Positions 38,041 through 51,460 of a DNA stretch of 64,000 bases are shown here, piece by piece; position 1 is the first letter of the stretch, and every line of letters begins with the position of its first letter. Made by a program: the position numbers and the translations under genes. The DNA comes from Amblyornis subalaris. Its lineage: Eukaryota; Chordata; Aves; Passeriformes; Ptilonorhynchidae. The stretch is taken from contig JACAXG010000080.1 of the NCBI GenBank assembly GCA_018881555.1, positions 2,197,314-2,261,313 of the forward strand, in the 5' to 3' direction. The notes beneath the pieces were generated by a model that saw nothing but the letters and a program-made list of their open reading frames with translations, did no database searches and was not told the origin of the DNA.

Positions 38041-40211
38041 CTTTAATGTTCTAAGTTTTTATTGCATTCTTGAGATGAAACTTTTCCTGAAAAGCTGAAA
38101 TCTCCTGTCATGGGAACCTTCAGGCTGAACATCATCAGAGATAAACCTCAGTATCCCATGGGATCACAGTGCCCACTTCCCTTGGCTGTGTATTTTCCAT
38201 AAATCTCCTCCATGTAGGTCCCTATTCCCCATTAGTGAATGGATCAAAGTGGTTTATCCTGCCTTTTTCTCCCTCCTCCTGCCCCCATGGACACGCTGTT
38301 CTTCCCTGCCAGCCTGAAGCCCTGCCCAAGGCTGTGCCACACCCATTTGCTGCTGGATCCCACAGGCAATCCCTGGGCTCAGGGCAGCTCCATCCCTGGC
38401 CTTGACAAACGGATCTTCCNACAGGGACAGGAATCATGGCAATGATGGTGCTGGTGGCGTCTGTCCAGTTGGACTGAAGGTGTGACATTCCTTAGGGTCG
38501 AACAGTGGCTTTCCAGGCCACTACCAGTGGATTTACACTTTTTATCTACTGAACGGCAGGGTTATAAAATTTCATCTTCCTTTCCGTGCTGGCCTTCCCT
38601 CCTAGATTNATTTTATTAAGGGCTTTTTTTACGGGCGCTATAAAACACCATTCCACACGTGGGCCCTGCTTAAGAGGACACATTTCTACATGGACTTCCT
38701 GGTATCTGAGGACAACTCTTCAAGCACGCTCCTGGTTTTCCTCACTGGANTCGCATCCTCCTTCAAAGGAGGCCTGACCAAGGACACAACCAGTCAAGGA
38801 TTGAAACATTGCAGCTGCTTTCTCTGGGGTGCAAATATTGCACATTACCACTCCCAAAATGCAAGAAAGGATGCTCAGGACCTGTGGCCTTCAGGTCCCT
38901 TGGGTCAGCTGCTGGGAAATCTATGCCAATGCTGCTTTTTTGGGANTTCTACTTTACTTTTCCCTCCTCATGTTTCACAAATAAACGCCAATGTCTTATT
39001 TCCCACTAAATGACAGCGCTGCGGTTCAGCAAATTAATAAACCCATGCACAGCTCTGTGCCTTGATTACTCNCTCTCTTTTATTATGAAAGAAAATGTCA
39101 AATCCTTTAATTTGAATCTTTCAGGAGCACTGGAGCAGTTTAGGAGCAGTTTCTCACCTCGCAAAGAACCGACTCACAGGGGCTGCTCCACACACAGCGC
39201 CAGATTTCATTCCTGATCCCATCAGAGCTGCAATCCAAACCCTGCCAGGCTGACTCCCAGTTTCCNGCAGAGAGGCCAAATCTCTGCTGCCTGAGACTCA
39301 AATTCTTATCAGATATGGAGACTTTAGGCTGGATTTTCATCTTGATGCTGAGCTGCAAACAGCAGCCCTGGCTAAGCCGAGCTCTCCAGAGCCATCCATC
39401 CAGCTCAGGGGCCATCGGTGCCACCTCCAGCAGCTCGGATTAACGTGTCACCATAGGGCACCACTAAGCACTTGTCTCCCCTCTAAAGTTAAGCCTCTCT
39501 GTACATTTTCTGCTCTCTCTGATCCAGCCTGGCCCNCCCTGTCCCTCTCCTGGTGTTCCCAGCAGGCTGCACGCAGCCGTGTGGCTCCGGCTGGACACAT
39601 CAATGAACTTCTGACGGAGCGCTCGGCTCCTGCCAAGTCCCAGGGGATGTTTGCCAGCGAGCAAGTGAGCCCACGCTGGGGGCTGAGGGCTGGGGGGGGG
39701 GTGCTCAGCCCTGCCAAGAAAGCAGAGCCGGCAGCATGGTCCTGGACCTGCCTCCATCCATGCACACCATGGAGAAACCCATCCTCTGTGTTCCTTTAAC
39801 AGGGATAAAATGCTCCTCTCCTCGCTCCCCAAGCACTGTTTCACCGGAGTGTTCCATGTTTGCTCCAGCCACATCCATGCACCGCTAAATGTTGAGNGTC
39901 TCGCTCCCTCCTCCTCTCCGTCGGAATTTTTCCTCCCCTGTTCCAGCCAATGGTGCAGGGGAAAATTCCAGCCTGAGNTTCATTAGTATAAGATATAAAA
40001 ATAGAAGTGCATTATCTTTCGTAGTTCTCTCAGTTGATTCAGCAGCGGCACGGAGGTAAAATAATTAAATGTTTGTCTGGTGATAAGAACGAGCCCAAGA
40101 GGAGAGACGGGGCTGGGCTTTTCTGGAACCCGAGCATGGAGATCTGGGGGCTCTTGTGCTACACAGACTTTGCCCTCCCCGCTCTCCATAGCTACCAAAA
40201 CCATGATGAAA

Positions 40212-40253
40212 CCTCCCTCCCTCCTTCCCTCCTTCCCTCCTTCCCTCCTCCTC
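40212..40253. repeat. (CCTT/CCTC)n pyrimidine repeat
   Basis: Alternating CCTC and CCTT units giving 42 bases of pure pyrimidine on the plus strand. Confidence 0.9.
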
Positions 40254-41437
40254 AGCTCAAAAATAAACACACGATGGAGGCTTAGGGAGAAGCTGGCAAA
40301 TGCCTCTGCTGCGAAGCACAGACCTCCAGCAAGAACTTTTCCTGCATTCTCCCCAAATCCTGCCTGGCAATTCCCTCGGCACCTCCAGGAGCTCTCCCGG
40401 AGACGGGAGAGCCGGAGGAGCAGGCGGGTGTCTGTGCGGACCAAGGTCAACACGGGAGATGTTCAAAAAACATTAGTGAGTTGACTTGATCCTTCATCAA
40501 AATACTTTTTGCTTTTCCTTCCTAACACTTCACTGCCCACGACGTGGCAGGCTGAGCCGATGTGACAAACTGTCGAAACACATTTTTTTTAACAGAAAAA
40601 AAATTAAACCTAGACTTTAAAGGTAAAACTGGCCCCCTTTGAGTCCCTCTATCATATGTGACATCCCTGCTGGAAGAAAAGGGCTCTGACAGCAACTTGC
40701 TGGGAAAAGGCTCCGATGAATTGGTTAGAGCTCCAGTCTGCAGGGATCTCCTGGGCTTCACCTTCACTTTTAAGCTCATATTAGTTAATAAAAGGAACCA
40801 CAGAGGTGCAAAAGCACCTGAGCATTTGTCAATCCACAGACACAAANCTATGATAGGTAAGATGCTGTTCATTGACTCCATAAAGTAACAAGCAAAAATT
40901 CCCTAAATCATTCTGCTAGCACTGTCAATAATATCTGCTACCAAAGGGAAAGGCCCACAAACACAATCGTTTCTCCCTCGCTAAATTCCCACTTCGTGGT
41001 TTATTACTGCTATTGTGTTGGTAATGACCTATTTACCACAAGNCTACGGAGGGTGTCAAATCCCAAACACCTCCGTGTTCCCTGCTGGAGNCTGAGATTG
41101 CTATTGATGAGCTCCGTGGTTTGATGTAAAGGAAATGAGTTGAGTTTAAGGGCTGCTGGCACTCTGCTTGGAGAAATGCCAGGGAATTTTTAGACAGCGC
41201 CTTCAACCCAACAATAAAATGCCATGGATGTGAGTCAGAGTGGATGCGAGCATCTCCGTGGGAATCTGGGAGCAGCACGGCTCTGTCTGGGCGTGCAATA
41301 TCCCTGCCCAAAGGAACTACCTGAGAGCCCCAGGTGCCCAAATTCACCTGCAGGAACNGGCAGTGGTTTGGGTGTCTGGAGCNGCACACAGCTCAACATT
41401 CCCTGCATGCACACAGGGTCACCTCCGCACTGCCCTG

Positions 41438-41466
41438 GGATCCCCCAGGATCCCCCAGGATCCCAC
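41438..41466. repeat. 10-bp tandem repeat, about three copies
   Basis: GGATCCCCCA occurs twice and then GGATCCCAC. Intronic. Confidence 0.9.
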
Positions 41467-42858
41467 ACCACCTGAGCAGGTCATTTCTGACGTGTGGGGC
41501 TGCAAATCAATGTCTTGCTCACATTGTGTGTGTTTGCCAACATGCAACAGCCTATAGAGTTTTTATATTCTTTGCTTATAAATGCATCAGGCAGTAAAAA
41601 ATAGCCTTTTCTTAGAGTGGATGGGCAGGGTGTGTAGACAGCACAATACAAATGCCTGGCCATCTTCATTAATACAGACTCCAAAGAGATTAAAACCTTT
41701 ATGTTTCTCTGCAAGAATTGGTTACATGTTTCCTCTTATTTCAAAATTATTCTCCTGGAAGTGGAATGGACAGGTTTAACTTGTTGGTATCTTATGTCAA
41801 TGCATGACAGCCTAGGACAAAAAAATTAAAACCTGAGCATCTTGTGACTTCCTAACAAATTGGAAAACTCTGAAGCCTTAGCTGACCAAGAATCTGGTTC
41901 ATGGTTTTNAAGGTCTTGGGCTCATGTCCAAAGTCCCAGAATCCCTCCCCAGTATACTCCACTTTTAGGTCCATCAGGATGAGCAATATCCCTGGAGTTC
42001 CAGCTCACAGCTTTAAAATGGCTGGAGCTACTGCAGGAAGAGAAAATGGGGGGAAAGTCTGTTCTGTATGCATCAACATAAAGTGGGGAGAGGTTTCTGA
42101 ATAAGTAGCAGAGCATGGAACAGAATTATCTAAGAATTAAGGCCTTTTATTTGTGTTAGAAGAAGAACCCAATGCTCCTGGTAATGAATACAGGAGCCTT
42201 TTTAAAAATCAGACACTGAAGCTGCTGGCCACAGATAAGACTCCATGGCTTTGTCTCTGCAGCACCACAGCTCACCAAACACTGCCTGTGCTTTCTAAGG
42301 TCATCCAGAAATCCAGAGCACTTCTGGCTACACCACACACATCAGGAAGGCTTGGGATAGGTTATTGAACTGCCAAGATAAATCCCGGTCCTACAGCCAA
42401 CTCCACCTCTATGAATCTTTGCAAAAGCAGTAATCAAAACACCGATTCCAGCATTTGCAGTATCTCACTTACTTGTTTCTTCTTCTCTAGGATCAGTGCC
42501 AAAACCAAGACTTATTTGCAGCTCACGGCACCTCTACCCACAGTCTGCACCAAATCCCCTCCAAATCAAACCCTNACCTTTCAATCCAGCAGCCCTTCCA
42601 GCTTCCCAAAGCACTGCTGGACACAGGACCGCGCAGCCAGGGATGGATGGGCTGACTGGCTCCCAGGTCTCCACCTCCCAGCTTTCCAGCACAGTCAAAC
42701 TGGCAAATCCTCCCATCTGTTCAAGGCTTGGATCCGCTCCAGGTAATAACAATAAAACACTGCCTTNCCCTGCTCCAGCCTTACCCACGGCCCATTTCCA
42801 GAGCCCTTCCACTCCTGAATCCATCTGTCCTGGGGAGGGCTGCTGCTCCTCTCCGCAG

Positions 42859-42904
42859 TTAGCATTAGAATAAACTCTATTTTAGCATTAGAATAAACTC
42901 GATT
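42859..42904. repeat. 23-bp tandem duplication
   Basis: Two copies of a 23-base unit (TTAGCATTAGAATAAACTC plus four bases) differing at one position. Confidence 0.93.
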
Positions 42905-43776
42905 TTGGGCACATCCTGCTGGTGCTGCCCCTCCATTGAGCTGTGCTGCCCAGAGGTGCCTGCAGGAAATGCTGTGCTCCTCAGAATTTTTGGGGCTCTG
43001 GGGCTCCAAGAACCATACTTGAATCATCAGCTCTGCTCCGAAGCCAAAGGAAGACTGTCCCTTTGAGAACCTGTTCTGGTATTTTCTCTGATCTCAAGAG
43101 AACTGCCCCACGTGAAGGTACCTCAGTTATTTTCCAGAAATACAAATCCATGGCCTAGTGGAGTACATTTTCTGCGTGTTCTAATTTGTCCTGACCTCCA
43201 GCCCCAGATNTCCCTTTATAACACACTCCTCTATTCTTAGTTTTACCTCCTGCATTGTATCCTTCCCCCTCTTCCACCTGCACTCTCTCGATTTGGAAAA
43301 GCCTGCATTTCCCCTTTCCCTGCCTCCTTCCCAGACTATGGATGCTCCTTCTGCAATGCAATCACATCAGATTCATCCCAACTCATCCTAACCTGCTGCA
43401 AACTCTCTTCCCATTTCCGTCTGCTGCTCTAAGCCAGCACTCTGAACACGAACACATTTAACACCCTGCAGTGACAGCCTGAGAGTGACACGGTGAGGGG
43501 GACACGCTTGGAAGCCAGGAGGGAGGTTGGGGCAGATATTCCATAGCTGCAGTCAGCTGCATATGTTTTGGGCCATTCTGTTGGGAATGCAAGTGTCTGG
43601 CTGTCAGGAATGTCAGCCGTTTCCTTGGATTCCTGTCTCAAACCCTCACCTGGCTGGAAGTCTGATGGCTGATCCTGGAGGAGCCTGGCTGCCTCCCGGG
43701 CAGCTCACTTCCTGCCTCACTGCCTGAGTCCCTCTCCCACCCCCAGGCAGGACAGGAGGCAGGAGCAGACCGGGGC

Positions 43777-43832
43777 TAAGGNACACTCTGGAAGCAGTGA
43801 GGGGTAAGGGACACTCTGGAAGCAGTGAGGGG
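43777..43832. repeat. 28-bp tandem duplication
   Basis: Two copies of a 28-base unit containing ACACTCTGGAAGCAGTGA. They are identical except for one unresolved base in the first copy, which may reflect collapsed or mis-mapped reads. Confidence 0.93.
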
Positions 43833-45485
43833 TCAGATCCTCCACCCCCAACACAGCCAGCAGAGCCACCGAGTCAGCAATGGCACAGCCAGAGCTGAAC
43901 TGTGTGTGGGGTGAGCAACACCCCCCAAAGGCCATGGCAGCACAGCTCCCTCCCTCCAGGGGCACAAGGATCCTCCTCCAACCTCAGCTCTGCCCAGGCT
44001 CATCCCTGCTTTAGTCTCCACACGGTCCTTGCCAAGAACTGGATTCCAATACAAGGCACCCTCAGCAGCCACGAACGCCGAGGATGGACACGAAACAAAG
44101 TAAAACCTCCCTCACAAATGCCATCAAATACAAGAGAAATGTCACGCTGGCCTTTCAGGAGACTGCTGGCAATGACATGGATGGCATCTGTTAGAGTCAG
44201 GACTTCATTCTGACGAGTCAAAATATGAGAGGTCCTGAACATCGATGGACTTGGACCAGTCTCTTAAGCTGGGAATCCGTCCGGTGACAGGAACTTCCAG
44301 GTGATGAGGCAGCTCCAATGCCTGTGCTGCATGACCTCAATGGATTTAAAGGAGGTGATCAGAGTAAACAGCACGGTGTGGCCCCAGCTCTTCCACTCAC
44401 ACAGAATTCCTGCCTAGGGAAAACCCCGCCNTGAGAGGACAACAGCCCACCCTGAGCCCCTCATCCGAGCCTGGGAGATGTAGTGTGGTCCTTTCCACTG
44501 TGGGGTGATCCTACAGAAACCNTGGGGCTTCCACCTTCCAACGCCCTGTCCTCACCATCAACACCACCCCATGGAGTTCCTCAAGACACAACAAGAGGGA
44601 AATTCAGAGCAGAAAGCCCCAGGACACCACTCAGTGCCCACCCAGGGGGCCATCTTTCCATGGCCACTGCAAGGAAGGAGGGACTCAAATAGAAGCTGAA
44701 AATAACAATCCAGAAAGCTGCAAACATCTGGAAGGCCAATGCTTTGCTCTACAATTCTGCATTGATTTCTTGCCTCAAATAGATTTCTAGATGGATTGCA
44801 ATTAAAATGAGTTACACAATGCTGGAAAAACATCACTCATTTCCGTTTCAGATTTTATTTTTGCATCACTGCTTTCTAGATCCTTTGGAGTTTCAACAGC
44901 CACTNCTTGGATCTTAACTGTCTTTTCCTTTCCACTCTTCTTCAGGCCAAATTGCTCTGCATCCCTTTTTACCTTTTATTCCTCCAAGGATGATGCTGGT
45001 GGTGGCTCGCACAGTCCTGTAACAATTCCCTGGTCAGTGGCAAAAATTCCCACTGTGAGCCCTGACTGCAGCTGCCGAGAAAACCCACGGAACCTCTGAG
45101 CATTTATCAGAGGTAATTTTTTTGTGAGCTGCCCTGAACCTTTCAGGATCCCCTTGGCACANCCCTCCAGGACACCGATTTCCATCTATTGTCCTGATTC
45201 CTGCTCAGAAGCCATAGGGAGAGAGGAAAATGATGAGGAAGGCTGGACTACAGGAAAAGAGATTTACTTTCCTGAAAACCTTGTAAAGCCAGGCCAGCTG
45301 CCCCTGAAAAGGCAGTGCTGCCATAGCCCTGCTCCAGCCCTTGCTGCACTGGATGGACATGAAAACAGGAGGATAAAACAGGAGATTTCCAGCCAGAGCA
45401 GCAGCAGCAATGTCAGACACCAAACCCAGCCCTACCNAGCACCAAGGCTGAGTTTTACAGATGAACTGGGCTCTTACAAGAGCAA

Positions 45486-45735
45486 ATGAGAGAGGGCAGG
45501 GTTAGATGGGATACTGGGAAGAAATCCTTCCCTGNGAGGGTGAGGAGGCCCTGGCACAGGTTGCCCAGAGAAGCTGTGGCTGCCCCTGGATCCCTGGNAG
45601 TGTCCAAGGCCAGGTTGGATGGGACTTGGAGCAGCCTGGGATAGTGGAAGGTGTCCCTGCCCATGCAGGGGGTGGAACGGGATGGGCTTTAAGGTCCCTT
45701 CCAACCCAAACCATTCCATGATTCCATCATTCTGT
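45486..45735 (+). mobile_element. CR1 LINE 3' fragment
   Basis: Contains GGGTTAGATGGGATACTGGG, the GCCCAGAGAAGCTGTGGCTG block and terminal CCAACCCAAACCATTCCATG. Close in sequence to the copies at 4145 and 29700. Confidence 0.93.
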
Positions 45736-48700
45736 CATTATGAGCACAGCAGTCCCTTTGCACTTATCTGATAGAAACTCAGACTTGAGCTGCTGTGAAT
45801 AAGACAGGAAACTGCTGGTATTCCCAAGCCTTTGATCTTCATTTGACTTTTGAGGGTTTTCAGGCACCGTTTTCATTTAAAAATAGAAAAAGTCCTCAAG
45901 TATTTATACAGCACAAAGGCTTTAAAGGCTTTAAAACTTCAGAAAAGATTTTTAAGATGCCGGAATGAAGAATGTCAAGTATTATTATNGCTCGAATTTC
46001 AACCCGAGTTGGAAAAACCCTGCAAAGGTAAAACTGTCTGCAGTAGAAACAGAGAGGCAAAAAGGGCAGTAAAACCTCCACTCGCTGCAGTGGTGCTGAG
46101 ATGTTTCCAGCTGCGGGAGACCTGTTCAAAGGAGGAGTAGAAGCCTTCCCTGACCAGCTGAGACAACCACTACAGACGTGTCCTGCCAGGTTTGACAAAA
46201 CAGGAGGGAAGGTGCCCCAGGGAACAATGTTCCTTGTGGGGAGAGAATGGCCAAACACAGAAGCTCTAAAAGGAAAGATTTGGGAATTAAGATGTGAGCT
46301 CGTGTCACTCACTCAGTGACAGCAGGTCTCCAGGAGACAGCACTTCCAGGCAATCCCAGAAGCCAGAGGAGGGCCAGGCTGCCTTGGGTGGCTTTTGTGC
46401 CACTCCTTNGTGCACCAGGAGCCTCCCCTGGCTCTTATGCTGGCTCCAAGGTGGGAATTAGGGATACCCTGAGTGGTTCNGCCCTGGAGCTTACGCCACA
46501 AGCAGCTGAACAGCTACTGCTCCAAAGCTCCTATTTTTACTTAGATATTTCTACTTAATGCAGATTAATTTCTTGACAGCACAGAAATGCCACAAAAGGC
46601 TTAGAGAAACAAAAAAGCCTCATTTGGATCAATTAATAACGGAGAGCAAGTGTGTTATTAGCGAGCAACGACTGAAGGCTCTAACGAGGTGCAGAGCCCC
46701 TCTCTAGCTGCAAAAACAGAAGGCTGAGCTCTGACGCTGCATATGCAAAATATTTGAGGCCAAATTAATCTTTGGTGGAGCCCTGCTGACATCACTGTTG
46801 GGATCTCGGCTGGAATTCAAGATGTTGCTTTAAATGAAAGCAGGGAGCTCCTGGGTGGGAGCTCTGCTCTGCCAGGGGCCCCCGCAAAGCCGCCGAGGGT
46901 GAGAGGCACTTTTCATCCATCTGCTACAATCCCACCTGCCTCCAGTACAGCACTTTTCATCCTCAGNTGCCAAACCCTCCAACAGGAAAGGGCAATTTCC
47001 TTCTGTGCCTTTTACAGAAAGAGAAACAAAGATGCAGAAAGATGAAACAGCCCCTGCAGCATCACCCACGCGGCTGCAAGAGGTGGGGAACGGGGGGCAG
47101 TTCCCCCACATCCCAGCCCTTGGAGCACCTGCTCCAAGGAGTTCCTCAACTGCTCCAAACACTGGGCAGACACACACAGCTCAAACCAGGCCTTTGAATA
47201 AAATATGGAGAGCCCTCATGGATGGTGGGCAGAAGAGCACATCCCCCCTCTGCTGAGCTCATGAGAATTTCTGGCTGTTACNGATTTTTGTGGTTTTAAA
47301 AATATANATTTAAATTGTCTTGTCTCCAAACAGCACAAACTTGAGAGCTAATGGGGGTGAAGACAGAGTGCTCTGGATAAACAGGTTATTCCGTCACCAT
47401 CAATTATTGTGTCTCTCTCAATTTGCTCTCCAGCGTGTGTCTCAGACACTGTCCCAGACAGGGCACTGCACTCCTGCTCTCAGCCAGCGTGGCAATTTAC
47501 TGCCTCCTTGGGAAGGCTTTGATANTGGAAAACCACAACAGAGCTTTCTCTCGGCTTGAAAGGCACCCACGGGCTCAGCCACAGCAGAAGCATTTGCACT
47601 GCCCTGAGAGATCAAAGCCGTTCAAAACCTTTCGCTTTTATTGGGCAAATTAAAAACAAACAAGCCCTTTCCTTTCTTTCCTTTCACTCTGCTAATGCCC
47701 ATTCCCCTCCTAGGCTTTCGAGGCATCTTGTAGGAACACAGGGATTCGATGAACAGCCTGGAATTACGCCTGGCATTAGAGATGGAGGAACAGAGATCCA
47801 GCACCGTGGAGAGGCTGAGAGCGCCCACCCACCGGGCACGGCTCCATGCCCACCGCTCCGGCCCTGCCTGCGCCCATGCTCACACGGCACACGGGTGTGG
47901 GATGTGGCCCAGGATGGAGGATTCAAATCCCTGACACTTCTGCTGTCTGACCTCCCTGGATTTTTGTTTGTGCTCCTCTGTGTGTCCCTAATTCATGCTG
48001 CTCCCCCCTCCCTGCCCAGCCAGCACGGAGCAAACCGCGCGTCTGCTCTCACGCTGATGTTCAGGCACACGATCCCCCGAGTGCCAGTGGGACCAGACAA
48101 GTGCTCATCCAGCTGCAGGAGCCTTAAAATAGTGTTAAACCCCTTCTGAATCCTGTGTGGGTAGGGCAGGCACAGCGAGGGAGAGGGGGAGAGCCGTGGA
48201 GCAGGAGCCCGGGGCTAAAAGTGGATGTTGACTTCACTCTCCCATTTGGGAGTAGGTGGAGGAGGTGGGTGGCCGTGAGCAGAGGGGAGGCGGAGGGGGC
48301 AGCAGCTATTTCCAGCTGCACTCATGTGCCATTTCTCCCAGTGCTGAGATTTTAGAGAAAACAGCAGGAGGTGGGGAGTGGGGGGAACCAAAAAGGAAAA
48401 TCACAGGCTCCTTGCAGGAGAACATGTTAAGGAACAAGAGAAAAGTCGTTACCATCATCACAGCCCTGAGATTCTACCAGTACCGGGGGGTTTAAAAATA
48501 TAACAAAACCCAAGGCTGCTGGGACTGCTTCCCTGCATTGGACACAAGAGGGTACGATGGAAATGAGGCCGCTCGGCCGAGGGGCTCAGGCCAACGTGTG
48601 GCCCCAAAACGATGGCAAAAGCTGCTGCTTGCAGAAAGCCTCCCTCCTAATAAACTGCGAGGCTTTCTTNGCTCCCAGAGATTATGTAAGATGTTCTTGC

Positions 48701-48826
48701 CTGCTGCTGCTGCTGACTCATATTTTCCAAAATACATCTGGGAAGGAAAACATATGCACATGTGTTTTAATCCATAGGTTTCCCTGTCCGTGTACCAAGC
48801 AATCCCGAGGGAGGTGCAGCCCTGCC

Positions 48827-48853
48827 CGCACACGCGTGTACACATGTGTACGC
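48827..48853. other. 27-base alternating purine-pyrimidine tract
   Basis: Strict alternation from 48827 to 48853. It includes ACACGCGTGT and the 14-base palindrome GTACACATGTGTAC. Such tracts can adopt Z-DNA under supercoiling. This is intronic and no function is shown. Confidence 0.6.
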
Positions 48854-51179
48854 TGACGTGTGCGGGGAGGAGAGACAAGGACAGCCTGGCATCTGCTTGA
48901 AAAACACAGATTAAACCAGCACTGCTTTCTGGGGCAAAGCACAGCAACTCTTGAACACAATGTAGGAGGGGAATGAGGAACTGGGAAGCTACAGGGGGAA
49001 AATGGCAAAGGGAGNAGCACACAGCACGCGCTGCCGACAACCCCCAGCCAAACCTGGGCTCTGGGGACCAGACACAGTCTCAGGCTGAGCTTCAAATCCA
49101 GCTGGAAAAATGGAGTTTGTGGCAGNTGGGGCCACTGTGACAACCTGCAAACTGCAGTGGGCTGAGAGGGCCATCAGGGGTGGCCCCAGCACACAGCTCA
49201 GCAGCACCCACCCCTGCAGAGTGGTGCTGGGGGCAGCAGGGCCAGTGCTCCCTGAATTCCAGAAATCTGCAGTCTCGCTCCTGTTAATGCCTGTGGACAC
49301 ACTTTCCAGGCTCTGGGTGTGCACCCAAGAAGCCAGGCTTCTCCTGGCTGAAGATTTCTAATTCTAAGGCAGCCCGTTAGTCTTGAACAAATTTGTCCCC
49401 AGCCCGCAGGTTTGGGAGGTTTAGCTCCTCTGCTCTGTGCCTGGGTGCACTTTTAATTCCTTAGGAAAGACTTTTTGATGCTTCTGCAAAATCCTCAGTA
49501 TCCAGGAGATGGGATCGATCTGCTACTGGGCATCGGATGAGAAATCCATCTGCCCTGGAGCAGAGGAGACTGAAAATCTATCCTGATGTCAACTCCTGAT
49601 CACCAAATCAAGGCACAGGCTCTCCGCTGATGACAGCCCAGTTTCCTTGCACTGTCTCCTCCTCGTGTCTGTGAGTTTGGGCAAANGCAGGAGACAATTC
49701 CCCACACAGGGACAGGTGACACTGCCCCTGCCCCTCCTCACCTTACACATGCCTTTGGAGAGGGAACAGGCCCTTTCCTCCATCCCTGCATCATCCACAT
49801 GCATTCTTATCCCCATACAAGGGCACTGGTAATATTCCCTGGCTCATGAANCCAGCACCAGAGCTAAGACAACTCTATTTTAACACCTCAAACCTCATCA
49901 GAGCCAANTGCTCTTTCTTGACTTACAGCAACTTTAACATATTTCAACTGCATTCAAAACCAGTTCTATAATTGTTACTTTTTAACTTAATTCTCCTAGA
50001 ACTTTCACAAAAGAGCCAACATCCAGCGTGCCTAAAAGGCTTTGGAATAAACCTTAAAAACAAACATTAAAGATTGATCACGCTTTTTCAAGATTATACT
50101 AAAACTGACTGAAGCTCAACTAGATAAGGAAAGAAAGTTGNATTAAATTAATCAGCACCTTATCAAGCCAGGAAGAAAGAACTGTAGATAACAAGCCTTC
50201 CCTAAATTTGGTATCAGAACAGAAACTTCAGTGCACGACGTACTGAGAGAACCTTGTCAGATTTACTGAACACAATACAGGGGAGTGGAGCAGCAGAAAT
50301 AGCAGGGGAATGCAGTCCATAGAAATGCTTTGAAAAAACCTGTTTTCTGAAAATGCCAGCAAGAGCCTGATGCTTTTGTCAAATGGAACAATTTTACTTG
50401 ACAAAACTTTTCGACAGATATGCCCAGCAAATTAACCCACTGCTTATTGGGGTAAAAGACNGATCCTTAGGGGTTTGCTCTCCGCTCCTATTTGCGTAGC
50501 TGAGGCCAAACTGCATTTGCTCAATTACAAGAAAACAGTTTTGTACACAATTCCATCCTTCCTGCTTTCCAAGCCCTCGGAGTTGGGCCGGTTCCTCTCC
50601 CGGCATCTCTCAGCGTGAGCTGCAGCTGCTCTCACGGCTCTGAGCTCCCCTGTAGGGGCTTAAAACCCCAAAAACTGACACCAGGAGCAGCTTAACCCTT
50701 TGGAAACTTCAGGGCAAACATCCCGAGTATCGAGANGGAACTGGCACAAACAAACCCGATCAGCAACATGCAGGGATTTTTCCCAGATGCCTGGCGAGGC
50801 TGTGGGCTCTCTGTGGCACGGGGCACGGCCAGGATGCTCCGACACATCCCTGCCCATGCCCCAATCCTCATCATTCCAGGCAGGACACGCTCCCCANAGG
50901 TCACCATGGGAGGCAGGTGGGGGAGCGGGGCTGGGGACAGAGGCCTTGGGAGGCAATAGCACAGCAGGAGCGGCGGGAAGGACATTCCAGCTTCAGTCTC
51001 CTGGCACAGCACAGAGCCCCGGGCACGCCGGGCAGTGACAGCTTCGCTCCGGAAGGACAGGACACTGGAGCACACGGCTCCAGCGAGNGCAACATCATCT
51101 CGTAAAATGACCAGCCTAGAAATTCACTTCAGGCTTTAGCCAGGGGAAAAAGGGAAAACAAAGGGCCGGGCTGCCTTCC

Positions 51180-51460
51180 CCGGGGGGATGCTACTCATCG
51201 AGACTGCTCTGCCTCCGTGACACGCAGGGCAGGGCTGCCGGCTGTCCCCAGCACCCCCAGCACCCCCAGCCCGCCCTGCCCACCCCCGGGCAGGTCCCGG
51301 AGGAAGGCAGGGGGGCTGGGGAAGCGCTCGTCCCCGGAGACTGAGCCCAGCCCGCCGAGCAGGGCGGGTTCAGCCAGCCCCGGCTCCGCCGAGCCGCAGA
51401 TGCAGCCGAAAATAGCCCCACGCCGGCTGCCAGCAGCCCATACGTTGGGTTATATATGTC
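51180..51460 (-). promoter_or_regulatory. CpG cluster preceded by a TATA box on the minus strand
   Basis: A TATATAA element occurs on the minus strand at 51450-51456. An E-box (CAGCTG) lies just upstream, and CpG-rich sequence follows downstream to about 51180. This order fits a promoter reading toward exon 2. I could not identify a convincing donor within the following 500 bases, so any first exon remains undefined. Confidence 0.3.

Noticed and set aside
50205..50225. TTGGTATCAGAACAG resembling a retroelement primer-binding site
   Set aside because: No flanking long terminal repeat, no polymerase or gag-like frame and no target-site duplication seen. Probably chance.
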